From: Antarctobacter heliothermus
GTDB taxonomy: Bacteria > Pseudomonadota > Alphaproteobacteria > Rhodobacterales > Rhodobacteraceae
Length of the DNA: 64,000 nucleotides
Assembly: GCF_002237555.1 (NCBI RefSeq)
Contig: NZ_CP022540.1
Span: 806,001 to 870,000, forward strand
Reading direction: 5' to 3'
In this document: piece after piece, positions 44,664-52,972 of the stretch
Layout: each line of letters begins with the position of its first letter
Position numbering within the stretch: the first letter of the stretch is position 1
Made by a program: the position numbers and the translations under genes
Notes under the pieces: model-generated
Databases searched by the model: none
What the model saw: the letters and a program-made list of their open reading frames with translations, nothing else
What the model was told of the DNA's origin: nothing

Positions 44664-46703
44664 ATGAACGGACAGATCGTATTCGACCCGCTGCTGCCTT
44701 GGGCGGTGATCGCCGTACTGGCCGCGCTGGCGCTGATCGGCACCGGGCTGGCGCTGTGGCGCGGGCTATCAGGCTGGGCGCTGCGCTTTCTGGCAGGGGT
44801 CGTACTGGTCGGCGCGCTGGCACAGCCCTCCTACCAGGTTGAGGACCGCGCCCCGCTGGCCGATATCGTGTTGATGTTGGTGGATGAGACCGCCTCGCAG
44901 ATGCTGGCCGAACGGGCGCAGATCACGGCAGAGGCAGCCGACACGATGGAGGCGCGCCTGCTGGCCCGCCCCAACACAGAGGTGCGGCGCATTCCCGTAC
45001 CCGACGGCGAAGGGGACGCGGGGACGCTGTTGATGACCGCGCTGTCCAACGCCTTGGCAGAGGAACCGCGCGGACGGATCGCGGGTGTTGTTCTGTTGTC
45101 CGATGGCCGTCTGCATGACCTTGAACGTGCGCCCGACCTGCCCGCGCCGATGCACCTGCTGCTAACAGGACTAGAAGAGGACTGGGACCGGCGGCTGATC
45201 GTGCGCAACGCCCCCGCCTTTGCCATCCTTGGCGAAGAGGTCGAACTGACCCTGCGGATCGAGGATGATGGCGCGGCGCCGGGCGATCTCAGCACGCAGA
45301 TCCTGATCTCGATCGATGGCGCGGCGCCAGACACCTTTACCGTTCCTATAGGCGAGGATCTGACCCTGCCGATCACCCTGCCCCACGGCGGGCTGAACGT
45401 GATCGAATTCACGGTGCCCGAGGCCGAAGGCGAGTTGACCGACCGCAACAACAAGGCCTTGGTGCAGATCAATGGCGTGCGCGACCGGCTGCGGGTGCTG
45501 TTGGTATCGGGCGAGCCGCACGCCGGTGGGCGGACATGGCGGAACCTGCTGAAGTCTGACTCCAGCGTCGATCTGGTGCATTTCACCATCCTGCGCCCTC
45601 CGGAAAAGCAGGACGGCGTGCCGGTGAACGAACTGTCGCTGATCGCCTTCCCGACGCGAGAGCTGTTTCTGGAAAAGATCAACGACTTCGACCTGATCAT
45701 CTTTGACCGATACAAGCGGCGCGGCATCCTGCCTGCGATCTACCTCGACAACGTGCGCAACTATGTCGAGCAGGGCGGCGCGGTGCTGGTGGCTGCTGGA
45801 CCTGACTTTGCCTCGGCGGATTCGATCTATCGTTCACCTCTGGCGGATATCCTGCCAGCAGAGCCAACGGCGCGGGTGGTGGATCAGGGCTATCGCCCTG
45901 CCGTTACCGAGCTTGGCCTGCGTCATCCGGTAACCTCTGGCCTGCAGGGGGCGGACACATGGGGCCGCTGGCTGCGCCAGATCGAGGTGGAGCCGATCAA
46001 GGGCGATGTGGTCATGTCCGGCGTGGATGAGCGGCCCTTGCTGGTGCTGGACCGTGTGGGCGAGGGGCGCGTGGCGCTGCTGGCTTCGGATCAGGCGTGG
46101 CTGTGGAACCGTGGGTATGAGGGCGGCGGGCCGCAACTGGACCTGCTGCGGCGGCTGGCGCACTGGATGATGAAAGAGCCGGAGCTGGAGGAAGAGGCGC
46201 TGTGGGCGGAGCCTGCGGGGCAATCCATGCGGATCATCCGGCGGACGCTGAATGAATTTGTCGGCTCTGTGACGGTGATCACGCCCTCGGGCGATGAGGT
46301 TGAGGTGCCGTTGGAAGAGGTCAGCCCGGGGCGGTATGAGGCGATTTATGATGGCCCGGAGATCGGGCTGTATCGACTGGAAGAGAACGCTCTGTCTGCC
46401 GTTGTGGGCCTTGGCCCCTCGGCGCCGCGAGAGTTTATTCAGACCATCGCCAGCGGGGCTGCCTTGTCGCCGATGATCGAGGGCCTGCGGGGCGGGGTGA
46501 TGCGGCTGGAAGAGGGGTTGCCCTCAATCCGAGAGGTGCGGGCCGGGCGGCCTGCGGCGGGGCGGGGATGGATCGGTCTGACCCCGCGCGAGGCCTATCA
46601 GACGCTGGATGTGAGGCAGACGCCTTTGGCCCCGGAATGGTTGGTTCTGCTGCTGGCCGCAGGGTTGATCGTGGGGGCCTGGCTGCGTGAGGGGCGGAGC
46701 TGA
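44664..46703 (+). CDS. Membrane protein with class I glutamine amidotransferase-like domain (MoxR operon)
   Basis: Protein of 679 residues. Two N-terminal membrane segments (WAVIAVLAALALIGTGLALW and LRFLAGVVLVGALAQ) precede a VWA-like periplasmic part (DIVLMLVDETASQM). A central GATase1-like domain (LRVLLVSGEPHAGGRTW, FDLIIFDRYKRRGILPAIYL, VLVAAGPDFAS) lacks an evident catalytic Cys-His pair. One C-terminal membrane segment (EWLVLLLAAGLIVGAWLREG) closes it. It is the fourth gene of the MoxR operon, 26 bases after the DUF4159 gene. The likely role is assembly of, or scaffolding for, the MoxR/DUF58 complex (inference). Confidence 0.8.
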   Translation: MNGQIVFDPLLPWAVIAVLAALALIGTGLALWRGLSGWALRFLAGVVLVGALAQPSYQVEDRAPLADIVLMLVDETASQMLAERAQITAEAADTMEARLLARPNTEVRRIPVPDGEGDAGTLLMTALSNALAEEPRGRIAGVVLLSDGRLHDLERAPDLPAPMHLLLTGLEEDWDRRLIVRNAPAFAILGEEVELTLRIEDDGAAPGDLSTQILISIDGAAPDTFTVPIGEDLTLPITLPHGGLNVIEFTVPEAEGELTDRNNKALVQINGVRDRLRVLLVSGEPHAGGRTWRNLLKSDSSVDLVHFTILRPPEKQDGVPVNELSLIAFPTRELFLEKINDFDLIIFDRYKRRGILPAIYLDNVRNYVEQGGAVLVAAGPDFASADSIYRSPLADILPAEPTARVVDQGYRPAVTELGLRHPVTSGLQGADTWGRWLRQIEVEPIKGDVVMSGVDERPLLVLDRVGEGRVALLASDQAWLWNRGYEGGGPQLDLLRRLAHWMMKEPELEEEALWAEPAGQSMRIIRRTLNEFVGSVTVITPSGDEVEVPLEEVSPGRYEAIYDGPEIGLYRLEENALSAVVGLGPSAPREFIQTIASGAALSPMIEGLRGGVMRLEEGLPSIREVRAGRPAAGRGWIGLTPREAYQTLDVRQTPLAPEWLVLLLAAGLIVGAWLREGRS

Positions 46704-46725
46704 CGGCCTTGGGTTTGGGAGGTGT

Positions 46726-46743
46726 GCCGGGCTGAAGCCCGGC
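46726..46743 (+). repeat. REP-like hairpin or weak terminator after the MoxR operon
   Basis: GCCGGGC (46726-46732) and GCCCGGC (46737-46743) with the tetraloop TGAA form a compact GC-rich palindrome, followed by CTACC. There is no T-run. The form resembles short interspersed palindromes of bacteria and may also stop the upstream transcript. Confidence 0.5.
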
Positions 46744-46780
46744 CTACCGCTCGATAGGGATTTGGTCGTATGGGTTTTGC

Positions 46781-46852
46781 GGTGTCCACGCGTGGACAGC
46801 ATCACGCACACGCAAAATCAATGGGTTACAGAGACGATTTAACCATTGGTTA
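46781..46852 (-). repeat. 72-bp repeat element, copy B (inverted relative to copy A)
   Basis: Same elements as copy A on the opposite strand: TTAA-N7-TTAG (46839-46853, a CtrA-like site; TAACCA/TGGTTA is a palindrome here), the core CGTCTCTGTAACCC and TTGATTTTGCG, nine variable bases, and the palindrome TGTCCACGCGTGGACA (46783-46798). Identity with copy A is 57 of 72. It lies between convergent genes, so it is not simply a promoter. Confidence 0.8.
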
Positions 46853-46903
46853 GGAAACGACCCGCAGCAGATCCCGGTGAGACCCGGCGAGCGAGCGCCT
46901 AGA

Positions 46904-47251
46904 TCACGGCAGCGTCAGAACCTGCGTGTCCTCTGCCCATCCATCGACTGAACATCTGGCGCGGATCATCACCTGTTCCGTTCCTTCGGGGATGCGGATG
47001 CCCGATTGGGACCGGGTAAAGGGCTGTTCCGTTTCATGCGGATGCAGCAACACGCGGGTTGCCAGCACCCGGCCCTCGGGCAGTTCCACTCGCCAGCCAT
47101 CGGCGTAGTGGTCCCATCCGGTGTCCGGATGGCGCAGCGTGACGGAGACGGTCCAGACGTCGCCGCTGCGTTGGGCTGTGGCGCCTTCGATCTCGGGCGC
47201 TTCGGCAAAAAGCGGGGCCGCAAGAAGCAGCAGGGGAATCACATATCGCAT
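46904..47251 (-). CDS. Small periplasmic protein, unknown function
   Basis: Protein of 115 residues with a signal peptide (MRYVIPLLLLAAPLFAEA). The mature part is a predicted beta-rich domain (WTVSVTLRHPDTGWDHYADGWRVEL, then RVLLHPHETEQPFTRS) that may resemble copper-chaperone or fibronectin-like folds. No domain is recognised with confidence. It lies 12 bases downstream of the DUF599 gene on the same strand and is probably co-transcribed. Confidence 0.72.
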   Translation of the reverse strand: MRYVIPLLLLAAPLFAEAPEIEGATAQRSGDVWTVSVTLRHPDTGWDHYADGWRVELPEGRVLATRVLLHPHETEQPFTRSQSGIRIPEGTEQVMIRARCSVDGWAEDTQVLTLP

Positions 47252-47263
47252 GAAGTCAGCCTA

Positions 47264-48028
47264 TCAGAGGGTTCGGAGCCAAGGCGATCCCGAAGAGCCG
47301 CCCTCGGGGATGTTGTGGCAACACAGCGGATGGTCGCTGGCGTCCAGCAGCACGGCCCGCGAGTGTGATGCAAACTCTCGCCGCAGAACCACCGACAGCG
47401 TCACCAGCGTGGTCAGCATCAGAACCACCGGCCCCAACAACCAGCCCGCCGCCGCGATGCCGAAATAGACCGACCGCAAGCCACGATTGTAGCTGCGCCC
47501 GCCGGTCACGTTGATCTCACCTGCCTTGCGCGCGCGGGCCAAAGTCACCGGATTTTCGGGGTCTTCGGGAACCGCAGCCATCAGCACCGAGGTGTAGCCG
47601 AACAGCCGATGCGACCAGACGAATTTCAAAAAGGCATTGGCGACGAACATCAGCATCAACATCAGCTTGATCTCAAACACCACCACCGGGTCTACGTCGG
47701 TGCCGAAGTCCTGCGCCACGCCACGCAACTGGTCCGCGTTGCCCATCAGGGCAAACCCGCCCCCGATGGCAATCATGCTGGCCGAGGCGAAAAAGGCGGT
47801 GCCCTGCCGCAGGCTGGCGACGATCTGCGAATCAAAGATGCGCGGTTGGCGGGTGACAAAGACCGTCATCCACGCACGACGATAGTCGGCCATCAGGAAA
47901 GAGGTGGATGGGTAGTTTTTCGGCGGATTCTCGATCACGCGGGAGGCCCCGGCCCAAGACAGCACCAGAAACACCAGCGCGGCAACATCCCAGACGGTAA
48001 ATCCGGCGGTTAGAGTGTCCCAATCCAT
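47264..48028 (-). CDS. DUF599 family membrane protein
   Basis: Integral membrane protein of 254 residues with about four to five hydrophobic segments (VWDVAALVFLVLSWAGASRVI, GTAFFASASMIAIGGGFALMG, IKLMLMLMFVANAFLKFVW, LGPVVLMLTTLVTLSVV). These segments match the DUF599 family of unknown function. The start ATG at 48028 overlaps the upstream stop by one base. Nothing suggests a substrate. Confidence 0.83.
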   Translation of the reverse strand: MDWDTLTAGFTVWDVAALVFLVLSWAGASRVIENPPKNYPSTSFLMADYRRAWMTVFVTRQPRIFDSQIVASLRQGTAFFASASMIAIGGGFALMGNADQLRGVAQDFGTDVDPVVVFEIKLMLMLMFVANAFLKFVWSHRLFGYTSVLMAAVPEDPENPVTLARARKAGEINVTGGRSYNRGLRSVYFGIAAAGWLLGPVVLMLTTLVTLSVVLRREFASHSRAVLLDASDHPLCCHNIPEGGSSGSPWLRTL

Positions 48029-48438
48029 CAAAACGGTTTCACCACGACAACCCAGAGGATCGCAATCACGCCGACCACGCTGACCTCATTGAAGATACGC
48101 AGATACATGTCGCTTTCGCGGAATTCGCCGCGTTGGGCGCGGCGCACCAGACGCCCGGTCCACAGGTAGTGCCCCGCCAGCAGCAGCACGAGCGCAATCT
48201 TGACGTGGGACCAGACCGGAAAGCCCCAATCCCACGCCAGCCACAGCCCGGTGATCACCGCGATGGCCGCCAGACCAGCGGAAAAGCGGTACAGCCGATA
48301 GGTGAGATCGCCCAGCGGGCCGTTTTCGCCCAGCTTTGCGTGTTCCCGCTTCCAGTAGATCAGCGCGCGCGGTACGGCAAAGATGGAGGTCATCCAGCCC
48401 ATGACGCACAGAAGATGTATGATCTTGACCCAATTCAT
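48028..48438 (-). CDS. HemJ-like/CopD-family small membrane protein
   Basis: Protein of 136 residues with four predicted helices. MNWVKIIHLLCVMGWMTSIFAVPR at the N-terminus, HVKIALVLLLAGHYLWTGR in the middle and RIFNEVSVVGVI near the end recall the HemJ/UPF0093 (protoporphyrinogen oxidase) and CopD families. Histidines at positions typical of haem ligands are present in the first and third helices. I cannot choose between HemJ and a related membrane protein. The ATG at 48438 gives the family length. It is divergent from glcD and leads the DUF599 gene. Confidence 0.6.
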   Translation of the reverse strand: MNWVKIIHLLCVMGWMTSIFAVPRALIYWKREHAKLGENGPLGDLTYRLYRFSAGLAAIAVITGLWLAWDWGFPVWSHVKIALVLLLAGHYLWTGRLVRRAQRGEFRESDMYLRIFNEVSVVGVIAILWVVVVKPF

Positions 48439-48518
48439 GTCCGCACCTGACCCCTGCGACGCTAAAATGGCAAGATGCCGCGCCGCACTTGGCGGATTCG
48501 CTGTGGTGTAATGGCAGT

Positions 48519-48542
48519 TTTGGTTATATATTCTTACCAATC
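48519..48542 (+). promoter_or_regulatory. Possible operator upstream of glcD
   Basis: TTGGT (48520-48524) and ACCAA (48536-48540) are inverted arms separated by 11 bases (an A+T-rich core that includes TATATT). GntR/GlcC-type regulators often bind TTGGT..ACCAA with shorter spacing, so the fit is partial. It lies about 35 bases before the glcD ATG. Confidence 0.35.
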
Positions 48543-48574
48543 ACGCGATATCGCCGCGCGCAGAGGAGAGCCCC

Positions 48575-50023
48575 ATGCAGATGCCCGAGCCGAACAGATC
48601 CGTCCTTGCCCGAAAAGACCGGATTGTCGAGCGGTTGCGCAGCGTATTGCCCGCCGACCGGGTGATTTCCGATGAGGCAGAGACCCGCGCCTATGAATGC
48701 GATGCGCTGACCGCTTATCGCTGTCCACCTTTGGCCGCCGTATTGCCGTCCACGACCGAGGAAGTGTCGGCGGTGTTGAAGGTCTGCCATGAGGAGGGTG
48801 TGCCGGTGGTGCCGCGCGGGTCCGGCACATCGCTGGCGGGGGGCGCGCTGCCGACGGCGGATTCGGTGATCCTGGGCGTGGCGCGGATGAACGCGGTGCT
48901 GGAGGTCGATTACGCCGACCGCATCATCCGGGTGCAGACCGGGCGCACCAACCTGAGCGTGACCGGTGCGGTGGAAGAAGAGGATTTCTTTTACGCGCCC
49001 GATCCGTCGTCACAGCTTGCCTGCGCGATTGCGGGCAATATCGCGATGAACTCTGGCGGTGCGCATTGCCTGAAATACGGCGTGACAACCAACAACCTGC
49101 TGGGCGTGACCATGGTGCAGATGGACGGCACGGTGGTCGAGATCGGCGGCGCGCATCTGGATGCGGGCGGGCTGGACCTGCTGGGGCTGATCTGCGGATC
49201 AGAGGGCCAGTTGGGCGTAGTGACAGAGGCAACGCTGCGCATTCTGCGCAAGCCCGAGGGAGCGCGCCCGGTGCTGATGGGGTTCGATTCCAACGAGGTG
49301 GCGGGGGCTTGTGTGTCCGACATCATCAAGGCCGGTGTCCTGCCGGTGGCGATCGAGTTCATGGACCGCCCCTGTATCCGCGCGACAGAGGAATTTGCGC
49401 AGGCCGGATACCCCGATTGTGAGGCGCTGTTGATTGTCGAGGTCGAGGGCAGCCCGGAAGAGATCGACGAACAGCTGGGCAAGATCCTTGCCATTGCGCG
49501 GCGGCACGATCCGGTGGAACTGCGCGAGGCGAAAGACGCGGATGAGGCGGGGCGGATCTGGCTGGGCCGCAAGTCGGCCTTTGGCGCGATGGGAAATATC
49601 AACGATTACATGTGTCTGGACGGGACGATCCCGGTGAATGAGCTGCCGTTTGTGCTCAAGCGGATTGGCGAGATGTCCAAGGAGTTCGGGCTGGACGTGG
49701 CCAATGTGTTCCATGCGGGCGACGGCAATATGCACCCGCTGATCCTGTTCGACGCCAATAAGCCCGGCGATCTGGAACTGTGTGAGCAGTTCGGGGCGGA
49801 GATCCTGAAGCTGTGTGTCGAAGTGGGTGGCTGCCTGACCGGCGAGCACGGCGTGGGCATCGAAAAGCGCGATCTGATGCTGGATCAATATGCGCCGGCG
49901 GATCTGGAGGCGCAGATGGCCATGAAGGATGTGTTTGATCCCGATTGGCTGCTGAACCCGGCCAAGGTGTTCCCGCTGACCTCATCCGAGGCGCGGCGCG
50001 TGATGTGGATGGCGGCCGAATGA
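48575..50023 (+). CDS. glcD: Glycolate oxidase subunit GlcD (FAD-linked)
   Basis: FAD-binding oxidoreductase of 482 residues that oxidises glycolate (and possibly D-lactate) to glyoxylate, feeding electrons into the chain. The PCMH-type FAD fold has VPVVPRGSGTSLAGGALP, and the substrate-side motif NVFHAGDGNMHPLILFD and the C-terminal GCLTGEHGVGIEKRDLM are characteristic. It is the first of four consecutive plus-strand genes. The operator-like repeat upstream suggests substrate-controlled expression (inference). Confidence 0.95.
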   Translation: MQMPEPNRSVLARKDRIVERLRSVLPADRVISDEAETRAYECDALTAYRCPPLAAVLPSTTEEVSAVLKVCHEEGVPVVPRGSGTSLAGGALPTADSVILGVARMNAVLEVDYADRIIRVQTGRTNLSVTGAVEEEDFFYAPDPSSQLACAIAGNIAMNSGGAHCLKYGVTTNNLLGVTMVQMDGTVVEIGGAHLDAGGLDLLGLICGSEGQLGVVTEATLRILRKPEGARPVLMGFDSNEVAGACVSDIIKAGVLPVAIEFMDRPCIRATEEFAQAGYPDCEALLIVEVEGSPEEIDEQLGKILAIARRHDPVELREAKDADEAGRIWLGRKSAFGAMGNINDYMCLDGTIPVNELPFVLKRIGEMSKEFGLDVANVFHAGDGNMHPLILFDANKPGDLELCEQFGAEILKLCVEVGGCLTGEHGVGIEKRDLMLDQYAPADLEAQMAMKDVFDPDWLLNPAKVFPLTSSEARRVMWMAAE

Positions 50024-50087
50024 GGGGCGATTTTTCTACGAAACATCGGTGGGGGCGCTGCCCCCGTCGCCTGACGGCGACCCCCCC

Positions 50088-50112
50088 GGGGGTATTTGAA
50101 CAGAGAAGAAGC
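50088..50112 (+). repeat. Dispersed repeat, copy 3
   Basis: GGGGTATTTGAACAGAGAAG and the following AAG, just downstream of a small palindrome GGGGGC-GCT-GCCCCC (50051 region) and of GTCGCC/GGCGAC, in the gap between glcD and glcE. It is one of five related copies. Confidence 0.5.
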
Positions 50113-50126
50113 CAGGAGCGTGGCGC

Positions 50127-51257
50127 ATGAGACCTGAGAGCGAAGCGGAACTGGCGGAGATGATTGCCGGGGCGCGTGAGGCGTTTCACATTCGCGGTGG
50201 CGGGACGCGGGCGATTGGCGTGACCACCGCGCCACAGGTGTTGGAGACCGGCGGTTTGGCGGGAATCACCCTGTACGAGCCGGGGGCGCTGACGCTGGTG
50301 GCGCGGGCGGGGACGCCGCTGGTCGAGATCGAGGCGGCTTTGGCGGCGGAGGGGCAGCGGTTGGCGTTTGAGCCGATGGATCATCGCGGTTTGTTGGGGA
50401 CGCAGGGTGTGCCGACGATTGGCGGCGTTGTGGCCGCCAATGTCAGCGGGCCACGCCGGGTGCAGGCCGGGGCCTGTCGCGATTTCATGCTGGGGGTGCG
50501 GTTTGTCGACGGCACCGGGACGGTGGTGAAGAACGGCGGGCGGGTGATGAAGAATGTCACCGGCTATGATCTGGTCAAGTTGATGAGTGGTTCGTGGGGC
50601 ACTTTGGGTGTGTTGACCGAGGTCAGTCTGAAAGTGTTGCCGCAGCCGGAGACCGCCGCCTGTGTGATGATTGACGGATTGAGCGAGGCTGAGGCGCAGG
50701 AGGTCATGAGCCGGGCGATCACCTCACCGTTCGAGATCACCGGCGCGGCGCATGCGCCGGGGGATTCTGGGGACGTGCCCCTGACTCTGTTGCGGATCGA
50801 GGGATTTGCCGGATCGGTCAGCTATCGTCTGGGGCGCTTGCAGGAGATGTTTGCGGATCTGTCGGTGCGGGTGGAGACGGACCCGGACCGCGTGGCGGCG
50901 CTGTGGCGCGGGGTGCGCGATGTGGAGATGATGCAGGGCACTGGCGGCGATGTCTGGAAGCTGTCGCTGCGGCCCAGTGCTGCGCCGGGGCTGGTGGCCG
51001 AACTGCGGGCGCGGCATGAGGTGTCCCGTGTGCTGTATGACTGGGCCGGTGGGCTGGTCTGGATCGAATGCGTGCCGGGGACGGACCTGCGGCCCGAGGG
51101 CCTTGCGGGCCATGCCACGCTGATCCGCGCCTCAGAGGAGACACGACTGAGCCTGCCTGTGTTCCAGCCGGAGCCGCCTGCGGTGGCGGCGCTGACACGG
51201 GGTATCCGCGCAAGGTTTGACCCGAGGGGCATGCTGAACCCCGGGATCATGGCCTGA
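50127..51257 (+). CDS. glcE: Glycolate oxidase subunit GlcE
   Basis: FAD-binding subunit of 376 residues, a shortened relative of GlcD. FEPMDHRGLLGTQGVPTIGGVVAANVSGPR is the flavin-binding region and KNVTGYDLVKLMSGSWGTLGVLTEV the second signature. The start is ATG at 50127 after AGGAG upstream. Its stop overlaps the next ATG by one base (TGATG). Confidence 0.94.
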   Translation: MRPESEAELAEMIAGAREAFHIRGGGTRAIGVTTAPQVLETGGLAGITLYEPGALTLVARAGTPLVEIEAALAAEGQRLAFEPMDHRGLLGTQGVPTIGGVVAANVSGPRRVQAGACRDFMLGVRFVDGTGTVVKNGGRVMKNVTGYDLVKLMSGSWGTLGVLTEVSLKVLPQPETAACVMIDGLSEAEAQEVMSRAITSPFEITGAAHAPGDSGDVPLTLLRIEGFAGSVSYRLGRLQEMFADLSVRVETDPDRVAALWRGVRDVEMMQGTGGDVWKLSLRPSAAPGLVAELRARHEVSRVLYDWAGGLVWIECVPGTDLRPEGLAGHATLIRASEETRLSLPVFQPEPPAVAALTRGIRARFDPRGMLNPGIMA

Positions 51258-51601
51258 TGGGGCATCCCGCGCTTATCGCCTTTGTCGTGGCCTTTGTGGC
51301 CGGGCCGCTGGTGGTGGCGGCGTTATTGCGCCTGTCCGCCACACTGCCGGTGCTGGTGGCGCTGTCGTTGACGGTGATCGGCGCGGCGGCTCTGGCGGTG
51401 GTGTTTCAGGGCCGCAGCCCGCTAACTTCACTGATTTTCTTTTGGTTTGGCTGGGTTGTGGCCGTGGCCGTGGCCATGGTGGCACAGGCATTGCGCCGCC
51501 GCCTACCCGGTCGCACGACCCGCCGCCTGACCCTTTTGGGCGCGCTGCTGGCGGCCCCCCTCCCCTGGTTCGGCCTTGCCACGGCCCAAATGATGGACTG
51601 A
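51257..51601 (+). CDS. Small membrane protein inserted between glcE and glcF
   Basis: Protein of 114 residues with three to four hydrophobic stretches (LIAFVVAFVAGPLVVAALL, LPVLVALSLTVIGAAALAVVF, LIFFWFGWVVAVAVAMVA) and an Arg-rich C-terminal segment. I recognise no family. Its start overlaps the glcE stop by one base, and glcF begins one base after its stop, so it is made with the oxidase. A membrane anchor for GlcDEF is a plausible but untested role. Confidence 0.7.
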   Translation: MGHPALIAFVVAFVAGPLVVAALLRLSATLPVLVALSLTVIGAAALAVVFQGRSPLTSLIFFWFGWVVAVAVAMVAQALRRRLPGRTTRRLTLLGALLAAPLPWFGLATAQMMD

Positions 51602-51602
51602 C

Positions 51603-52886
51603 ATGCAGACGAATTTTACCGACGAGCAACTGAAAGACGCGGGCACCGCGCGCGCCAACCAGATCCTGCGCAGCTGTGTGCATTGCGGGTTCTGCACCGC
51701 GACCTGCCCCACCTATCAGGTGCTGGGTGACGAGTTGGATAGCCCGCGTGGGCGTATCTATCTGATCAAGGACATGCTGGAGAATGAGCGTGTCCCGGAC
51801 GAAAAGACGGTCAAGCATATCGACCGCTGCCTGTCCTGCCTTGCCTGCATGACCACCTGCCCGTCGGGGGTGCATTACATGCATCTGGTCGACCATGCGC
51901 GGGAGTATATCGAAAAGAACTATGACCGCCCGTGGCACGACAAGGCGCTGCGCTGGATGCTGGCCAAGATCCTGCCCTATCCGGGGCGGTTCCGGTTGGC
52001 GCTGCTGGGGGCCAAGATTGGCAAACCTTTGCGCCGCTTTGTCCCCGACGCGCGGCTGCGCGCGATGCTGGAAATGGCACCGGACACCATCCCCCCGGTC
52101 AGCCGCAACGACGACCCGCAAAGCTTTGCCCCCAAGACAGAGAAAAAGATGCGCGTGGCGTTGATGACGGGCTGTGCGCAAAAGGCGCTGAACACCGACA
52201 TCAACGATGCCACGATCCGCCTGCTGACGCGGCTTGGCTGTGAGGTGGTGGTGGCCAAGGGCGCGGGTTGTTGCGGAGCGCTGACCCATCACATGGGCAA
52301 AACCAATGAGAGCCATGCCAGCGCCGCCAAGAACATCCATGCCTGGACAGCAGAGATGGCGGGCGACGGGTTGGATGCCATCGTGATCAACACCAGCGGT
52401 TGTGGCACCACGGTCAAGGACTATGGCCACATGTTCGCCCAAGATCCGCTGGCCGAGGATGCCGCCAAGGTGGCGGGCAAGGCCATGGACATCAGCGAAT
52501 TGTTGTCACGGCTGGAGATCCCCGCAGGGGCGCCCAAGGGACTGCGCGTGGCCTATCATTCCGCCTGCTCATTGCAACACGGGCAAAAGGTCAAAACCGC
52601 CCCCAAGGATCTGCTGAAACGGGCGGGTTTTGAGGTGGTTGAACCTGCGGACAGCCATCTGTGCTGTGGCAGCGCGGGCACCTATAACCTTATGCAGCCA
52701 GAGATTTCCAAGCAGTTGAAGGCGCGCAAGGTGCAGACCTTGGAGGCGAAGGAGCCCGATGTGATTGCCGCCGGGAACATCGGCTGCATGATGCAGATCG
52801 GTGGCGGGACGCAGGTGCCGATTGTGCATACCGTCGAGCTGCTGGATTGGGCCACCGGCGGTCCCAAACCACGATCGTTGACATGA
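51603..52886 (+). CDS. glcF: Glycolate oxidase iron-sulfur subunit GlcF
   Basis: Protein of 427 residues carrying two [4Fe-4S] clusters: C25-x2-C28-x2-C31-x3-C35 (CVHCGFCTATCP) and a second set in CLSCLACMTTCPSG. Two CCG domains follow (GAGCCGALTHHMGK and LCCGSAGTYNLM). It transfers electrons from GlcD/GlcE to the quinone pool. It closes the glc operon. Confidence 0.96.
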   Translation: MQTNFTDEQLKDAGTARANQILRSCVHCGFCTATCPTYQVLGDELDSPRGRIYLIKDMLENERVPDEKTVKHIDRCLSCLACMTTCPSGVHYMHLVDHAREYIEKNYDRPWHDKALRWMLAKILPYPGRFRLALLGAKIGKPLRRFVPDARLRAMLEMAPDTIPPVSRNDDPQSFAPKTEKKMRVALMTGCAQKALNTDINDATIRLLTRLGCEVVVAKGAGCCGALTHHMGKTNESHASAAKNIHAWTAEMAGDGLDAIVINTSGCGTTVKDYGHMFAQDPLAEDAAKVAGKAMDISELLSRLEIPAGAPKGLRVAYHSACSLQHGQKVKTAPKDLLKRAGFEVVEPADSHLCCGSAGTYNLMQPEISKQLKARKVQTLEAKEPDVIAAGNIGCMMQIGGGTQVPIVHTVELLDWATGGPKPRSLT

Positions 52887-52972
52887 CAAGAACAGACTGT
52901 CTTTAAGGCAAGTTTGCCACATTTCTGCCTAGATGCCGTGCGTATTTACATGCAGCTTTTGAGGGAGTTTTC

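Noticed and set aside
50040..50087. GC-rich palindromes before glcE as a strong terminator
   Set aside because: They lack a T-run, and glcE follows in the same orientation within a normal glc operon.
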